Origin: Sipunculus nudus
Lineage: Eukaryota > Annelida > Sipuncula > Golfingiida > Sipunculidae
Reading direction: 5' to 3'
NCBI GenBank assembly: GCA_026874595.1
Contig: CM049317.1
Coordinates: 29,442,901 to 29,506,900 of the forward strand
DNA: 64,000 bases
A program made the position numbers and the translations under genes. Positions 41,101-48,639 of the stretch are shown here, in pieces; position 1 is the stretch's first letter; the number at the start of each line of letters is the position of its first letter. Under the pieces are notes generated by a model, which did not search any database, was not told the DNA's origin, and worked only from the letters and a program-made list of their open reading frames with translations.

Positions 41101-44100
41101 GACTGACGACGACAGACGACGACGGCACTGAAAACAACGTCTCCCCTGGAGGGGGAGGGGGGGGGGGAGACATTATTAGGGCATCAATTCAGATCTGCCA
41201 GAGCTTTTCAAAAGGTGTTTTGCAACAAGTGATCTTTCTACCTCCGAATATATACAACCTACCACCTTAGGTTACATGTTTTACCGTTTGTCAACATTGC
41301 TGTGTTAACAAACATGTTGTTGTTCATACATCCTTCACGAAGGCGTTATAAAAACATTTCACAAAGAAACTTACCCTGAGAACATTTATGTATACACAAA
41401 TAAGCCAGAGATAACATAAATTCTTTTTCAAAAGGTAGGTGAATGGGTACCTTTAATATTTGAATCTAAACTAAACATTATACCTTAGGCGTCAGTGAAT
41501 CAGGCGCCACTTTTATTGGCCATATGCATAAATAGCTTAAAGGTACACAACTCGAGTATAGGTTTTAGAAGGAATTGTTGGCAGAGTTCTATTTGGAGGT
41601 GCAAACCATATATGACACCCTAAAAATATGAGCAGCTGAATAAAAATTGCTAGTCATGCAACAACAAATCTGACCATTACTGGAAAGAGTTTAAATATGA
41701 GTAAAATGTAAATTTGGGATTTATTTTTAAAATCTCGATTAAAATATTTAGTGTCACTTTTCTGTGAAATCACAACGAAATGTAAGGTTTTCCGGGAACC
41801 ATTTTCTAAAATACATATTCTACGATTATAGAGGGGCGATCCCGTACTTCTACAATTTCCTGAAACGAGAGCTAAAGACACGGATCATATTATAACTTAA
41901 TCTGCAGAGTAATGCTTTAATTAATGTGGAATCGAAACCCCCTATATCTGTGCGCCTTTAACTGCCCTTCCTCAGAAACAAATAGTTCCAGGGAAAGTTT
42001 ATCTAAAGCGAACTATTAAGAGAACAGTCCTGTCACTATTTTTTAAATTTATCCATATGACTGCCAGAAATTCCATGTCACTAGATTCAGTAGTCCTGTT
42101 ATCGTTATAAAAAAAATCTAGGTATAACACAGAATGTATAATAACACCTAATGAAGTCGGCTATACGCTCTGTGCACTCGGCGTGGCTAGGATGGATTTT
42201 TCCGGAGCACGAGATTACTTAGTCTAAATATATGTTGATGAACGTTTTAAACTTTTTGGATATTCGTATTATTCGTTTAGATTATAAGGGTCAGCGACAT
42301 AAAAAAACGAAGTGTCATATGAAACGTAAAGAACTCCTTTAACATAACCGAGCTCTTCTGCACTGCAGAATATAATACATGTGTTTCTCTAACCTATGTG
42401 ATGACAATATTACATAGAAGTTTGTTTGCACCAGTTCGTTTCTCGTTAATATACATGTACATTACAAGCATTGCCAAATTTACATGTATGAGTCTTAAAC
42501 TATATGACTATTTATTAAACCTATATCTCTTCCCTCTCTCAATAATTTCTGGGAAGTACTTGGACAGTATAAGCTTTTTCGGGTTATTAACTGAGGTTTA
42601 TTACGTTGCTATGGCCATATATGTTTCAGTAACGTCTATCATTGCCCGATCAAAACCACAAGGAAAGAAATTGTAATTGTTCGTGAAATTATCATTAAAT
42701 GCAATCGCAAGACATTGCATAGAGTTAAAAAAAACAATGGAAGTATTAGGGTCTTATTAAAAAATTCGTTCTTTTTATTGTTATATTCTTCCAACACAGG
42801 TTACGAAATACGTGAGGAGCTAATGTTAATATTAGGCTTGAGATATGATGCATGCATATAAGGCTATAAAATTTTAATATGAAGATGCATCATTTTTGCA
42901 ATAGATGCCGCGGGGGTATGCAAGCAGCCTCTGGCTCAAGGTGGTCCGTGTCCCAAGTCAGGTTCTCTGACGAGATGGTACTACAACAAGGTCGCTAAAG
43001 AGTGTCGCTCGTTCACCTACAAAGGATGTCTGGGGACGAAGAACAACTTCATGACCAAGCGAGACTGTAAACGAGTCTGTATTGATGGTAAGTCATGACC
43101 AAGTCTGATTGTAAACGTGTCTGTGTTGACGGTAAGGTTATGACCAAGCGTGAGTGTAAACTAGTCTGTATTGACGGTAAGTCATGACCAAACGTGACTG
43201 TAAACGAGTCTGTATTGACGGTAAGTCATGACCAAACGTGACTGTAAACGAGTCTGTATTGACGGTAAGTTTTGACCAAGCGTGACTGTAAACGAGTCTG
43301 TATTGACGGTAAGTCATGACCAAACGTGACTGTAAACGTGTCTGTATTGACGGTAAGTTTTGACCAAGCGTGACTGTAAACGAGTCTGTATTGACGGTAA
43401 GTTTTGACCAAGCGTGACTGTAAACGAGTCTGTATTGACGGTAAGTTTTGACCAAGCGTGAGTGTAAACGAGTCTGTATTGACGGTAAGTCATGACCAAG
43501 CGAGACTGTAAACGGTTAGTCATATTTAAAGTGATGGTACACGAGTCTGTGTTAATGATAGATCATGAAAAAACGTGACTGTGTTAAAGGGACATAATCT
43601 GGAGTAACAGTATGCCTATTCATTTACACAATCCAATCAGTTTTGATTTATACAAAGTTTCCCAGCAACCCCCCCCCCCCCCTAAACACGAACTCGGTAC
43701 TCCTCTTTCAGCTGTGTAACCCCTTGTTATGGTTCTGCGTGTAAGTAAATGTTCCACGTGTGTCTGTTTATCGTTACAAGGCTGCGTGACCTGAGGTCCG
43801 GTTTTGCACAAGCAAACAAGGAGTATTCCATACTAGTCCATACATGAACCTTCGTATCCTCTTGTATATATCTGCTGGATGAACATAAGTAATGTCCGTC
43901 TTGCAGATTTTCAAGGACCTTCAAACACGTGTTGCAAAGCATAGATACGTTTGGAAAATTGTAGAATTACACAAAGGGTCACGCATGACATCTAGTCACG
44001 TGACCTGATTGACTTTTATTGTTATATGACTAAAAGGTTTGGTGCGCATACGTTCCTCGACGTGCAGTAAAAATAAATTATCTCTGTGTACATAGACTAA

Positions 44101-44149
44101 CATCATATTAATGCTGTTTACACTTTTTATCTTCTTTATAGGAAACTGA
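26939..44149 (+). CDS. Secreted multi-domain Kunitz/antistasin-like protein
   Basis: Seven exons join in frame: 26939-26993, 27354-27560, 34799-34975, 38204-39090, 40062-40155, 42905-43087 and 44142-44149. Together they have 1611 nt, giving 536 residues and a TGA stop. All donors are GTAAGT or GTGAGT. Order of parts: signal peptide (about 1-18), Kunitz-like 1 (about 24-75), Kunitz 2 (about 90-146), cysteine-rich antistasin-like repeats (about 148-442), a short cysteine linker (about 443-473), Kunitz 3 (about 478-530). The family context is extracellular serine-protease inhibition or matrix proteins, as in papilin-like and shell-matrix or defence proteins of invertebrates. Actual targets are unknown, and the inhibitory loops are atypical in all three Kunitz domains. 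Introns carry an LTR element, a SINE-like copy, a LINE fossil and tandem repeats. Confidence 0.85.
27354..27560 (+). CDS. Exon 2: Kunitz-like domain 1, lacking the C14-C38 disulfide
   Basis: Phase 1-1, 69 codons. The Kunitz framework is clear: DCNAP at the first cysteine, RYYWTGTRC for the RWYY..C segment, GGNTNRFNTENQC for the G.GN.N.F....C segment, and a final CLCAC. The cysteine normally in the reactive loop (C14) is missing, and its partner C38, normally in GGC, is serine (YTGSGGN). The two framework disulfides remain possible, with one extra cysteine near the end. Loss of the C14-C38 bond as a pair usually means the canonical inhibitory loop is relaxed or lost. Confidence 0.85.
27561..28070 (+). 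other. Intron 2, part before the LTR element
   Basis: Intron sequence from the donor at 27561 to the insertion point. The last four bases, CATT at 28067-28070, are repeated directly after the element at 34435-34438. Confidence 0.7.
28071..28552 (-). repeat. LTR (3' LTR in element orientation)
   Basis: 482 bp with TGT...ACA ends. Base-by-base reading against 33953-34434 shows no difference. On the minus strand it has AATAAA at 28083-28088 near its end. It contains AGAGAGAGAG and a CCAAT-type box (28470-28474 on the minus strand). Confidence 0.92.
28553..28564 (-). promoter_or_regulatory. Polypurine tract of the LTR element
   Basis: AGGGGGGAAGAA on the minus strand, directly adjoining the LTR, as expected for the plus-strand primer site in reverse transcription. 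Confidence 0.8.
29578..30060. repeat. About 200-bp tandem repeat inside the LTR element, 2.5 copies
   Basis: GTGCCCTGT(T/C)(T/A)GGCCTCA recurs at 29578, 29784 and 29984, each followed by a GCCCCG(T/C)..GGC(T/C)GAAA(C/T)ATGCCC segment and, in the first two, by GCGAGATTC(G/A)CTCGCACACTG and GATCAGTGTTTAGACG. Copies differ by scattered substitutions, so this duplication is much older than the insertion of the element. Confidence 0.8.
33933..33950 (-). promoter_or_regulatory. Primer-binding-site-like sequence
   Basis: On the minus strand TGGCGAGCGATGCTATTC starts two bases after the 5' LTR. TGG at the start is the expected complement of a tRNA CCA end. The following bases do not fit a specific tRNA that I can identify with certainty. 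Confidence 0.6.
33953..34434 (-). repeat. LTR (5' LTR in element orientation)
   Basis: 482 bp, apparently identical to 28071-28552. It is followed by the target duplicate CATT at 34435-34438. Confidence 0.92.
34435..34798 (+). other. Intron 2, part after the LTR element
   Basis: Continues to the acceptor TTTGCTTTAAAG before exon 3. No other feature was recognised. Confidence 0.7.
34799..34975 (+). CDS. Exon 3: Kunitz domain 2
   Basis: Phase 1-1, 59 codons. Six Kunitz cysteines are spaced C-x8-C-x17-C-x6-C-x14-C-x3-C: CFVRFDIGDC, then YVYGQNIQRC, then RRKRDMC, and NNFNTLAEC..AC at the end. Residues after the second cysteine (the usual P1-P1' site) are Ala-Asp, which is unusual for a trypsin inhibitor. 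The GGC segment is replaced by RRKRDMC; RRKR is also a furin-type basic motif, although it would lie inside a folded domain. Confidence 0.82.
34976..35221 (+). other. Intron 3, first part with TA microsatellite
   Basis: Donor GTAAGT at 34976, then T-rich sequence and a TA run at about 35147-35185. Confidence 0.7.
35222..35396 (+). mobile_element. tRNA-derived SINE-like copy
   Basis: A tRNA-like head (CAGTCGAGTGGTAAAACGC, A-box-like; ACCCAATTTTAACCCCCGG where a B box would be, degenerate) is followed by GTGGTTTTCTCCGGGTCCC and CGGTTTTCTGGAC. A segment of the form GTGGTTTTCTCCGGG..CCGGTTT is a conserved body of many invertebrate, especially molluscan, SINEs. The 3' end is unclear. Confidence 0.5.
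35397..36409 (+). other. Intron 3, middle part
   Basis: No exon was recognised. Contains a CTCF-core-like GTGCCATCTG (35555-35564, minus) and AT-rich stretches. Confidence 0.5.
36410..37640 (-). pseudogene. Decayed LINE (endonuclease to reverse transcriptase fragment)
   Basis: Read on the minus strand in broken frames, the order of short recognisable pieces fits a non-LTR element: a D.N.K.GT.YSGYEHV-like endonuclease segment near 37300, a CGSIFPHKD-like segment near 37200, then further down KVPNVWKEDLIF and LAKKGDMRDY near 36640, and RMRPAVDSTWQESG near 36500 where RT palm sequences should start. Multiple stops and frameshifts show that it is long dead and 3'-truncated. The order matches RTE/CR1-like ORFs often labelled craniofacial development protein 2-like; the clade is inferred. 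Confidence 0.65.
37641..38203 (+). other. Intron 3, last part
   Basis: No further exon was recognised before the acceptor TAATGTTTCAG at 38203. Confidence 0.6.
38204..39090 (+). CDS. Exon 4: antistasin-like cysteine-rich repeats
   Basis: Enters in phase 1 and ends in phase 0 at GAA|GTAAGT; about 296 codons. It consists of a CAVCPACPTGQ start and then repeated units with the pattern C-P-T-N-C-x4-C-x2-GE..., T-G-T-D-S-D-G-C-W-x-C-x-C. The order C..C....C..G...D..GC..C.C is that of antistasin-type inhibitor repeats. The best units are 33 residues long, and after them come three more diverged units (TCQAGEVAVHTGTEAGTGC, CNCRFGEVPVYYNAGGC, RCPRYCPYGVNITQDSEGC). No transmembrane segment. Confidence 0.82.
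38383..38778 (+). repeat. 99-bp in-frame tandem repeat within exon 4, four copies
   Basis: Units start at 38383, 38482, 38581 and 38680, exactly 99 bp (33 codons) apart. The last three differ by only a few bases (for example CAA/CAG, and GAA to GGA in the fourth); the first differs slightly more. An older 32-codon relative precedes them at 38287. Confidence 0.93.
39091..40061 (+). other. Intron 4
   Basis: Contains a dispersed repeat at 39336-39668 (listed separately). It also has a GTGCCCA(C/T)-rich stretch at 39850-40015 that reads like a degenerate MITE but was not resolved. Confidence 0.6.
39336..39668. repeat. Dispersed repeat, copy 1
   Basis: Begins TTTAAGGGACATAA and ends near TGTTGGATGGACATTACATAA. 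The same ordered segments (AAGGGACATAA, TGAGGTC.G.TT, ACTAGTCCA..CATG.ACCT, CTGGATG.ACATAA) recur at 43583-43945. The class is not recognised. Confidence 0.6.
40062..40155 (+). CDS. Exon 5: short cysteine-rich linker
   Basis: Phase 0 to 1, 31 codons. Encodes TETCPGSKICMARTEKNC and SDECTTKPVCV. With the preceding DPCE it forms a PCxxxxCPxxxxCxxxxxxCxxxxCxxKPxC pattern, which is often found beside Kunitz and antistasin domains in invertebrate secreted proteins. Acceptor TATTTTATAG, donor CA|GTGAGT. Confidence 0.7.
40156..42904 (+). other. Intron 5
   Basis: At 40400-41110 there is a set of diverged, roughly 200-300-bp repeats with phrases such as TTTCGGCAGATTTGACC, AAGGTCAAGGTCACC, GAGCCCTTCAAA and CGACGACGAC. 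The phrase AAGGTCAAGGTCA is a familiar constituent of dispersed repeats in molluscan genomes. C and G homopolymer runs lie at 40393 and 41153. The rest is unremarkable. Confidence 0.6.
42905..43087 (+). CDS. Exon 6: Kunitz domain 3
   Basis: Phase 1-1, 61 codons. A complete six-cysteine Kunitz: VCKQPLAQGGPC, then SLTRWYYNKVAKEC, RSFTYKGC, LGTKNNFMTKRDC, KRVC. All three disulfides can form. Between the second cysteine and RWYYN there are seven residues (PKSGSLT) where canonical inhibitors such as aprotinin-like domains usually have about five, and the residue in the P1 position is proline. The 3' end of this exon is the source of the 44-bp repeat that follows. Confidence 0.88.
43050..43525 (+). 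repeat. 44-bp tandem repeat of exon 6 end plus its 5' splice site
   Basis: The exonic unit CATGACCAAGCGAGACTG..GTCTGTATTGATG is followed by GTAAGT. The unit then recurs with GTAAG at 43088, 43132, 43177, 43221, 43265, 43309, 43353, 43397, 43441 and 43485: nine complete intronic units, almost all 44 bp, and one partial. Nine of ten donors are GTAAGT and one is GTAAGG. Each is preceded by TGTATTGACG or a close variant. Confidence 0.95.
43526..44141 (+). other. Intron 6, rest
   Basis: Contains the second copy of the dispersed repeat (43583-43945), a C run at 43669-43682, and the acceptor TTTTTATCTTCTTTATAG. Confidence 0.65.
43583..43945. repeat. Dispersed repeat, copy 2
   Basis: Starts TTAAAGGGACATAATCTGG. 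The ordered landmarks shared with 39336-39668 show common origin, with considerable divergence. Confidence 0.6.
44142..44149 (+). CDS. Exon 7: terminal two residues and stop
   Basis: After a strong acceptor, GAAACTGA completes a Gly codon, adds Asn, and stops (C-terminus CIDGN). The very short coding part is supported by phase and acceptor, not by homology. The alternative of reading through the exon 6 donor would give CIDGKS and a stop. Confidence 0.65.
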
Positions 44150-44273
44150 ATCGATGTGATCAAGTTTGAGTGAAACCAAGGCGGAGTACTTTGAACATGG
44201 ACGAGACAGAATCAGAAAACATGCAGCAACAATACTCAGCTATAGCTTCCTTGCTTGTAAAACACAGTTTAAT

Positions 44274-44339
<66 letters not shown>

Positions 44340-45116
44340 AGCTATTGAAAGGAAAACTCTTGTGATTTCAAATTATACTTATATCCTTAATGTTAACCCT
44401 TCTAAAAAAAAAGAGCACGCAGGCAATGAGAGACCCCTTGCGGCCATTTTCAAAAATATTTGGTTGTGGAACGGTGAACTAATCCATGCGAGGCAACTTG
44501 AAGGATGTACATGTATGACAAATTTTGGAAATATTTAGAAAAATTTTATTAAAAAAGACATGATTAAAAAGTAATTGTATGGTTTAGAAGAACAAATACG
44601 AAAATGCTGTTTCGACAAAAAAATATTTGATCAGGGTGAGTTTGACATAAATTTCACAGTAATTAAAAATAGAACTCTCTCTTCTCTCTTAATTATACTC
44701 TCAACAATATAACTCATGCCTTCTTTAATGGTGGCGGTGGTCTCCTGCCTGACCAGTTCAGGCGTCCCTATGAATATTGCATTTGCAACTGCGAATCGGA
44801 AATGTTGTGTGATGAAAACGTGTTGTGTTTTTTTATACATGTGTATTGTTTTATCGTACAGTATGTCTGATGTTGAAATGAAATTACGTAAAGACAATAC
44901 CACCAGAACATTACCTTTCCCTGTTCTATTGACATATTTTATGAACAAAATCCGTTTTATTTTATTACATTTTTACAAGTTCCGGTCAGCCCCATGGAGA
45001 ATACTTCAGTGTTTCAAGGATCAATGCACGATTCATCTTCTGACTGATACCCAGAATCGCCCTTGAAATAGACGTTGGTAAAGTAAAGCATGGTTATATA
45101 TAATCATAATATTATA
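44150..45116. other. 3' UTR and flank of the Kunitz gene
   Basis: Contains a TA tract at 44279-44333. No clear AATAAA is near the stop; an ATTAAA lies near 44548. An open frame at 44716-45066 on the + strand has no recognisable domain. Confidence 0.5.
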
Positions 45117-45294
45117 CAGTAAAACCTCGCTTAACGACCATCTCTGTTAAGCGACCACCTCAAAATAACGACCATCTTTTCACGGTCCCAGTTTTTCTTT
45201 GCTCTTTATATCAGACCTCGCTTAGACGACCACCTCGAAAATGCGACCACTATATCGATGTCCCATCGGTGGTCGTTATTTCGAGATTTTACTG
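45117..45294. mobile_element. 178-bp MITE with TA target duplication
   Basis: Starts CAGTAAAACCTCGCTTAACG and ends in TTATTTCGAGATTTTACTG, the imperfect inverse. TA lies on both sides (45115-45116 and 45295-45296). The interior repeats GACCACCTC(A/G)AAAAT. Related to 5800-5977. Confidence 0.85.
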
Positions 45295-46689
45295 TATTTA
45301 TATTTTCCAGGGGGCAGCAATATCGGTCCATGATCGTTAAGACTTGCCTAATGCCAAATGAGCGCACGGTGAAAAATCATTTTAGTTTTATCAAACGAAC
45401 CCGCATGTTATCAGCAATATATACCGTCACTATGTTTTACATTGAACATTTACATTAACAATTTTGTCTAGAAACGTAGCTTGTCGATTTGATCCAAGTG
45501 CCTGGCGCGTTTGTCCCCAATTTTCCAAAGGAGACTGATACAGATTTGCAGGGCCTCGTATATAATTCGTATTTACCGGGCCATGAAACGAACATTTTGC
45601 CTCTCGTCTTCCTACGTTGGTCGAGGTACCTATAACTGGTTGATAGATTACATTCATAACATTGAAAATTTGTATTGATTATACTGTGGTTGGTAACATA
45701 TTCGCAATTTTTTTTTCAAATTCGCGATCCACGTCTGGGGGAATGAATAAAGAAGTCAGTGGTTTTTTGTTAACAAATAACCATAATTTATTCTTAAAAC
45801 AACCCTAACATTACAATACACTAAATCAAAACAATTATACAGTATAACAGCAGTAAACAACAAATCAATACAATCACACAGTAAAATAAACAAAGCGCAC
45901 AGTAGCTGGATACCACCACTGTCACAACGACAAGTCCTTTTAAATGTATAAACTTGGCGAACAGTTCACACGAATTCTCTCGGAGAATAGCAGTCCAATG
46001 TAAAGCTCTTGTAACAATACAGAAAGTAAACTTGAGGCAGACAGCATTACATTGTATAGAGTTAGTTATAGTAGAATCCCTGAAATTACTGGATAATCGG
46101 ACAGGTCCCACTGACATACCCACGTCTGTGTCCGCTGGAATATTCTCTCCTCTCTCTGCTTTAAAACACAGCCCCCTTTTTATAACTTCTTGTCCCAAGC
46201 CGAGAATTTTCAAGTTCTCGAACAGTCTAAAGGATCTAACATAATACACAGTAAACACGCGTTACAGGAATCATCTAAAAGAACATCGCTGTGTCTCTAC
46301 ATACCATGGTCCACACATGAGCCCGACCCGGCTCTGCCAGGCGAGAAAGCCCCAAGCTAGCATGACAACGAGAGTTCAACCAGTACGGATTAAACTGAGG
46401 GTGCAACTACAACACGAGTTACGCCCGTGTCACACAATAAAAAACACTTGTAACACACAATAAAGGCTTACTCCACTAAACCCATGAACGACCTACATCT
46501 GCAAACAGCCCTGGGTGGTTACAAGGCCTCAGCACTGCGAATGACCTGCGATTGGATGAATCACATAATCGGCAATTATTTAGAAGGAACTCATCAAGCA
46601 TTCTTAAAAAAAGAACGAGTAAAACGATACATTAATATTTGAGAAGGCACTGTACGCTCTCAGCACCATTTGGCTAAAGTGACCGGGTC
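45295..46689. other. Intergenic, nothing identified
   Basis: A more GC-rich stretch at about 46080-46560 looks like old transposon sequence, but no domain or terminal repeats were found. Confidence 0.45.
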
Positions 46690-46865
46690 AAGGGGCGGAT
46701 CCACGAATTAAGGAAAGGAGGGGTCCAACCCAGGAGGACTAACGATAAAACCTAAGAAAAGATCCCCAGGTCTGGAAAAGGTGGGTGGGAGGGATCCAGA
46801 CCAGAAATAATGGTCTGAAACCCTTACTTAAAGGTTGCGGCGGCTAATCTGCTTCTGGGGTCAGT
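46690..46865. mobile_element. Dispersed repeat (GGGGCGGATCC type), second copy
   Basis: Starts AGGGGCGGATCCACGAATT and runs through GGGGTCCAACCC, GATAAAACC, AATGGTCTGAAACCC and GGTTGCGGCGGCT. It is homologous to 22838-23115 but lacks the GA expansion. Confidence 0.65.
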
Positions 46866-47235
46866 GACGTCTTGTGTAAGACGTTGGTTGGATGTTGGTT
46901 ACAGTTGTTACATTTATAAGAGTTGAAAAATTTAATTTAAGTATGTGGTGCTGATAAAATGCTTGACAGGAAGCGACGTCTTTTGCCAATGATGGAAGCT
47001 GCCATTTTCTCGAAAACGGGACATACAAGTACCAGTCTTTTCCCCGGGCAAAATAAAAGTTGAATTCAACTGGTGTCTGATGAAAAAATACTTCACTAGT
47101 GTCGAAAATATATATACATTCTCTCATAATATATACATATATAGAGAGAGAGAGAGAGAAAGAGAGAGCCTTGATAAAGGCTATTTTGACTCTTTTGTGT
47201 ATGAGGGTGATAGTGTGTCTGTGTGTCAGTGTGTA

Positions 47236-47304
<69 letters not shown>

Positions 47305-48120
47305 AGGACCCCGGCCGGGCGGTAACTTGATCTGCGGACCGGAGAGGTCAGACAGTGTAGATTAACTTAATCCCCATATCGGGTCACCGATCACTACCGA
47401 TTACACTGTCCAAATGTTTCAAATTTACACACGGACGTCCTTTGATTGTATGCCCTTCGCAGCGTACATGAATATTTCATGTTGGTTTTTGCATATATGG
47501 AAGCTTCAACTAAATGGACCTTGCCATCCCCTACGTCCACCAAATTATATAAGACAACCAGATTTTCTCACAGCCTCTTTGTTGGCTAAAACACAACTTA
47601 TTTGACCTGATGATTTGAACTTACCTATATGGCTTAAATTTGTTTTGCGTTTTGGTTTAAAAATTGAGTTAATATACAATGCTCGGGTGCACGCAGTGAC
47701 ACAGACCCAAAAATCACAATTAAAATAATTATTCAAATACTCAATATTTACATATACCATAATAATAATACTAGGTCAGAAACGCCGATGGGAAGACCCT
47801 CAGCAACCAGTCGGCGATAGGTTGCGTTGTTACGAGTTGTTGGTTGGTTTGATGAACAGTCTTCCGATGGGAAGACCCTCAGCAACCAGTCGGCGATAAG
47901 TTGCGTTGTTACGAGTTGTTGGTTGGTTTGATGAACAGTAACTGGTTGCTGGATTTCATTAAAACGCTACTTGGTCCAAAACAAATGGCGTCTCTGAAAT
48001 GACGAAATCAGTGTTGACCTTTGTCGTGTTCCTTTAAAAAAATGCGGGTATTTTTTATGAGAAAAGTTGGTAAACAGATTGTAAGACCTACAATGTGAGG
48101 AATTATTCCTAATAAGCTGG
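46866..48120. other. Intergenic with microsatellites and a duplication
   Basis: A GA run at 47143-47168 and a TA tract at 47239-47300. No gene was recognised. Confidence 0.55.
47784..47943. repeat. 80-bp tandem duplication, two copies
   Basis: CCGATGGGAAGACCCTCAGC starts at 47784 and 47864; the two copies differ at about one base (GATAGG versus GATAAG), so the duplication is recent. Confidence 0.88.
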
Positions 48121-48432
48121 TTGTGGTTTTCAAGGCAAAATGGCCCTGAAGGTACTGGGTTTCAACCCGTTTGTAATCAATTCCCAATTACACTTATGCT
48201 TGTTCCGGGGCCCGGAACTTTATATATATTTCTGCATGAAGGCTTTATACATCACCTTCTGTCTGGGCAGAACCAATATTTGGTTCAACCTGAGAGCCAA
48301 AACGCCTTTGGTTGTAACCAAACGTACAACAAAACTTTGTTCAGAGCGCCAAAACACACCCATAGATTTTTAAATTACAATCCTCAAGCTCTCCGAACCA
48401 CCGCTGGCTTTAGGTCCTCCTACTCTTTTGTC

Positions 48433-48446
48433 TGACGTCACTTCCG
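48433..48446 (-). promoter_or_regulatory. ETS::CRE composite motif
   Basis: On the minus strand the bases read CGGAAGTGACGTCA, the exact composite of an ETS site (CGGAAG) and a CRE (TGACGTCA) with the overlap known from bilaterian promoters. No gene is recognised next to it. A duplicated segment (48467-48639) starts 20 bp away. Confidence 0.4.
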
Positions 48447-48466
48447 ATTCAAACATGTTCTCCCCA

Positions 48467-48639
48467 TATTATCACGTACTTTCCCTGTTAACTAAATAAA
48501 ACTACCGTGCTGCATGTTTTTTCACGGCATTTTATGGAAACCGATATACGGAACTCTCAAAAACAATATCTCAAGATAATGTCTCAACACAGATAGGGCC
48601 AAAAACTTATCACATGATAAATACGTCTGCAAAATTTCA
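48467..48639. repeat. Dispersed direct repeat, copy 1 (about 170 bp)
   Basis: ATCACGTACTTTCCCTGTTA through CTGCAAAATTTCA. It is about 95 percent identical by eye to 50507-50672, in the same orientation. Confidence 0.85.

Noticed and set aside
43138-43523. Minus-strand ORFs of 61-105 codons (TYRQYRLVYS repeats)
   Set aside because: Produced by the 44-bp repeat, which cycles through three frames; no independent coding sign.
48121-48435. 104-codon + strand ORF next to the ETS::CRE motif
   Set aside because: No recognisable domain and an equally long overlapping frame; insufficient support for a gene.
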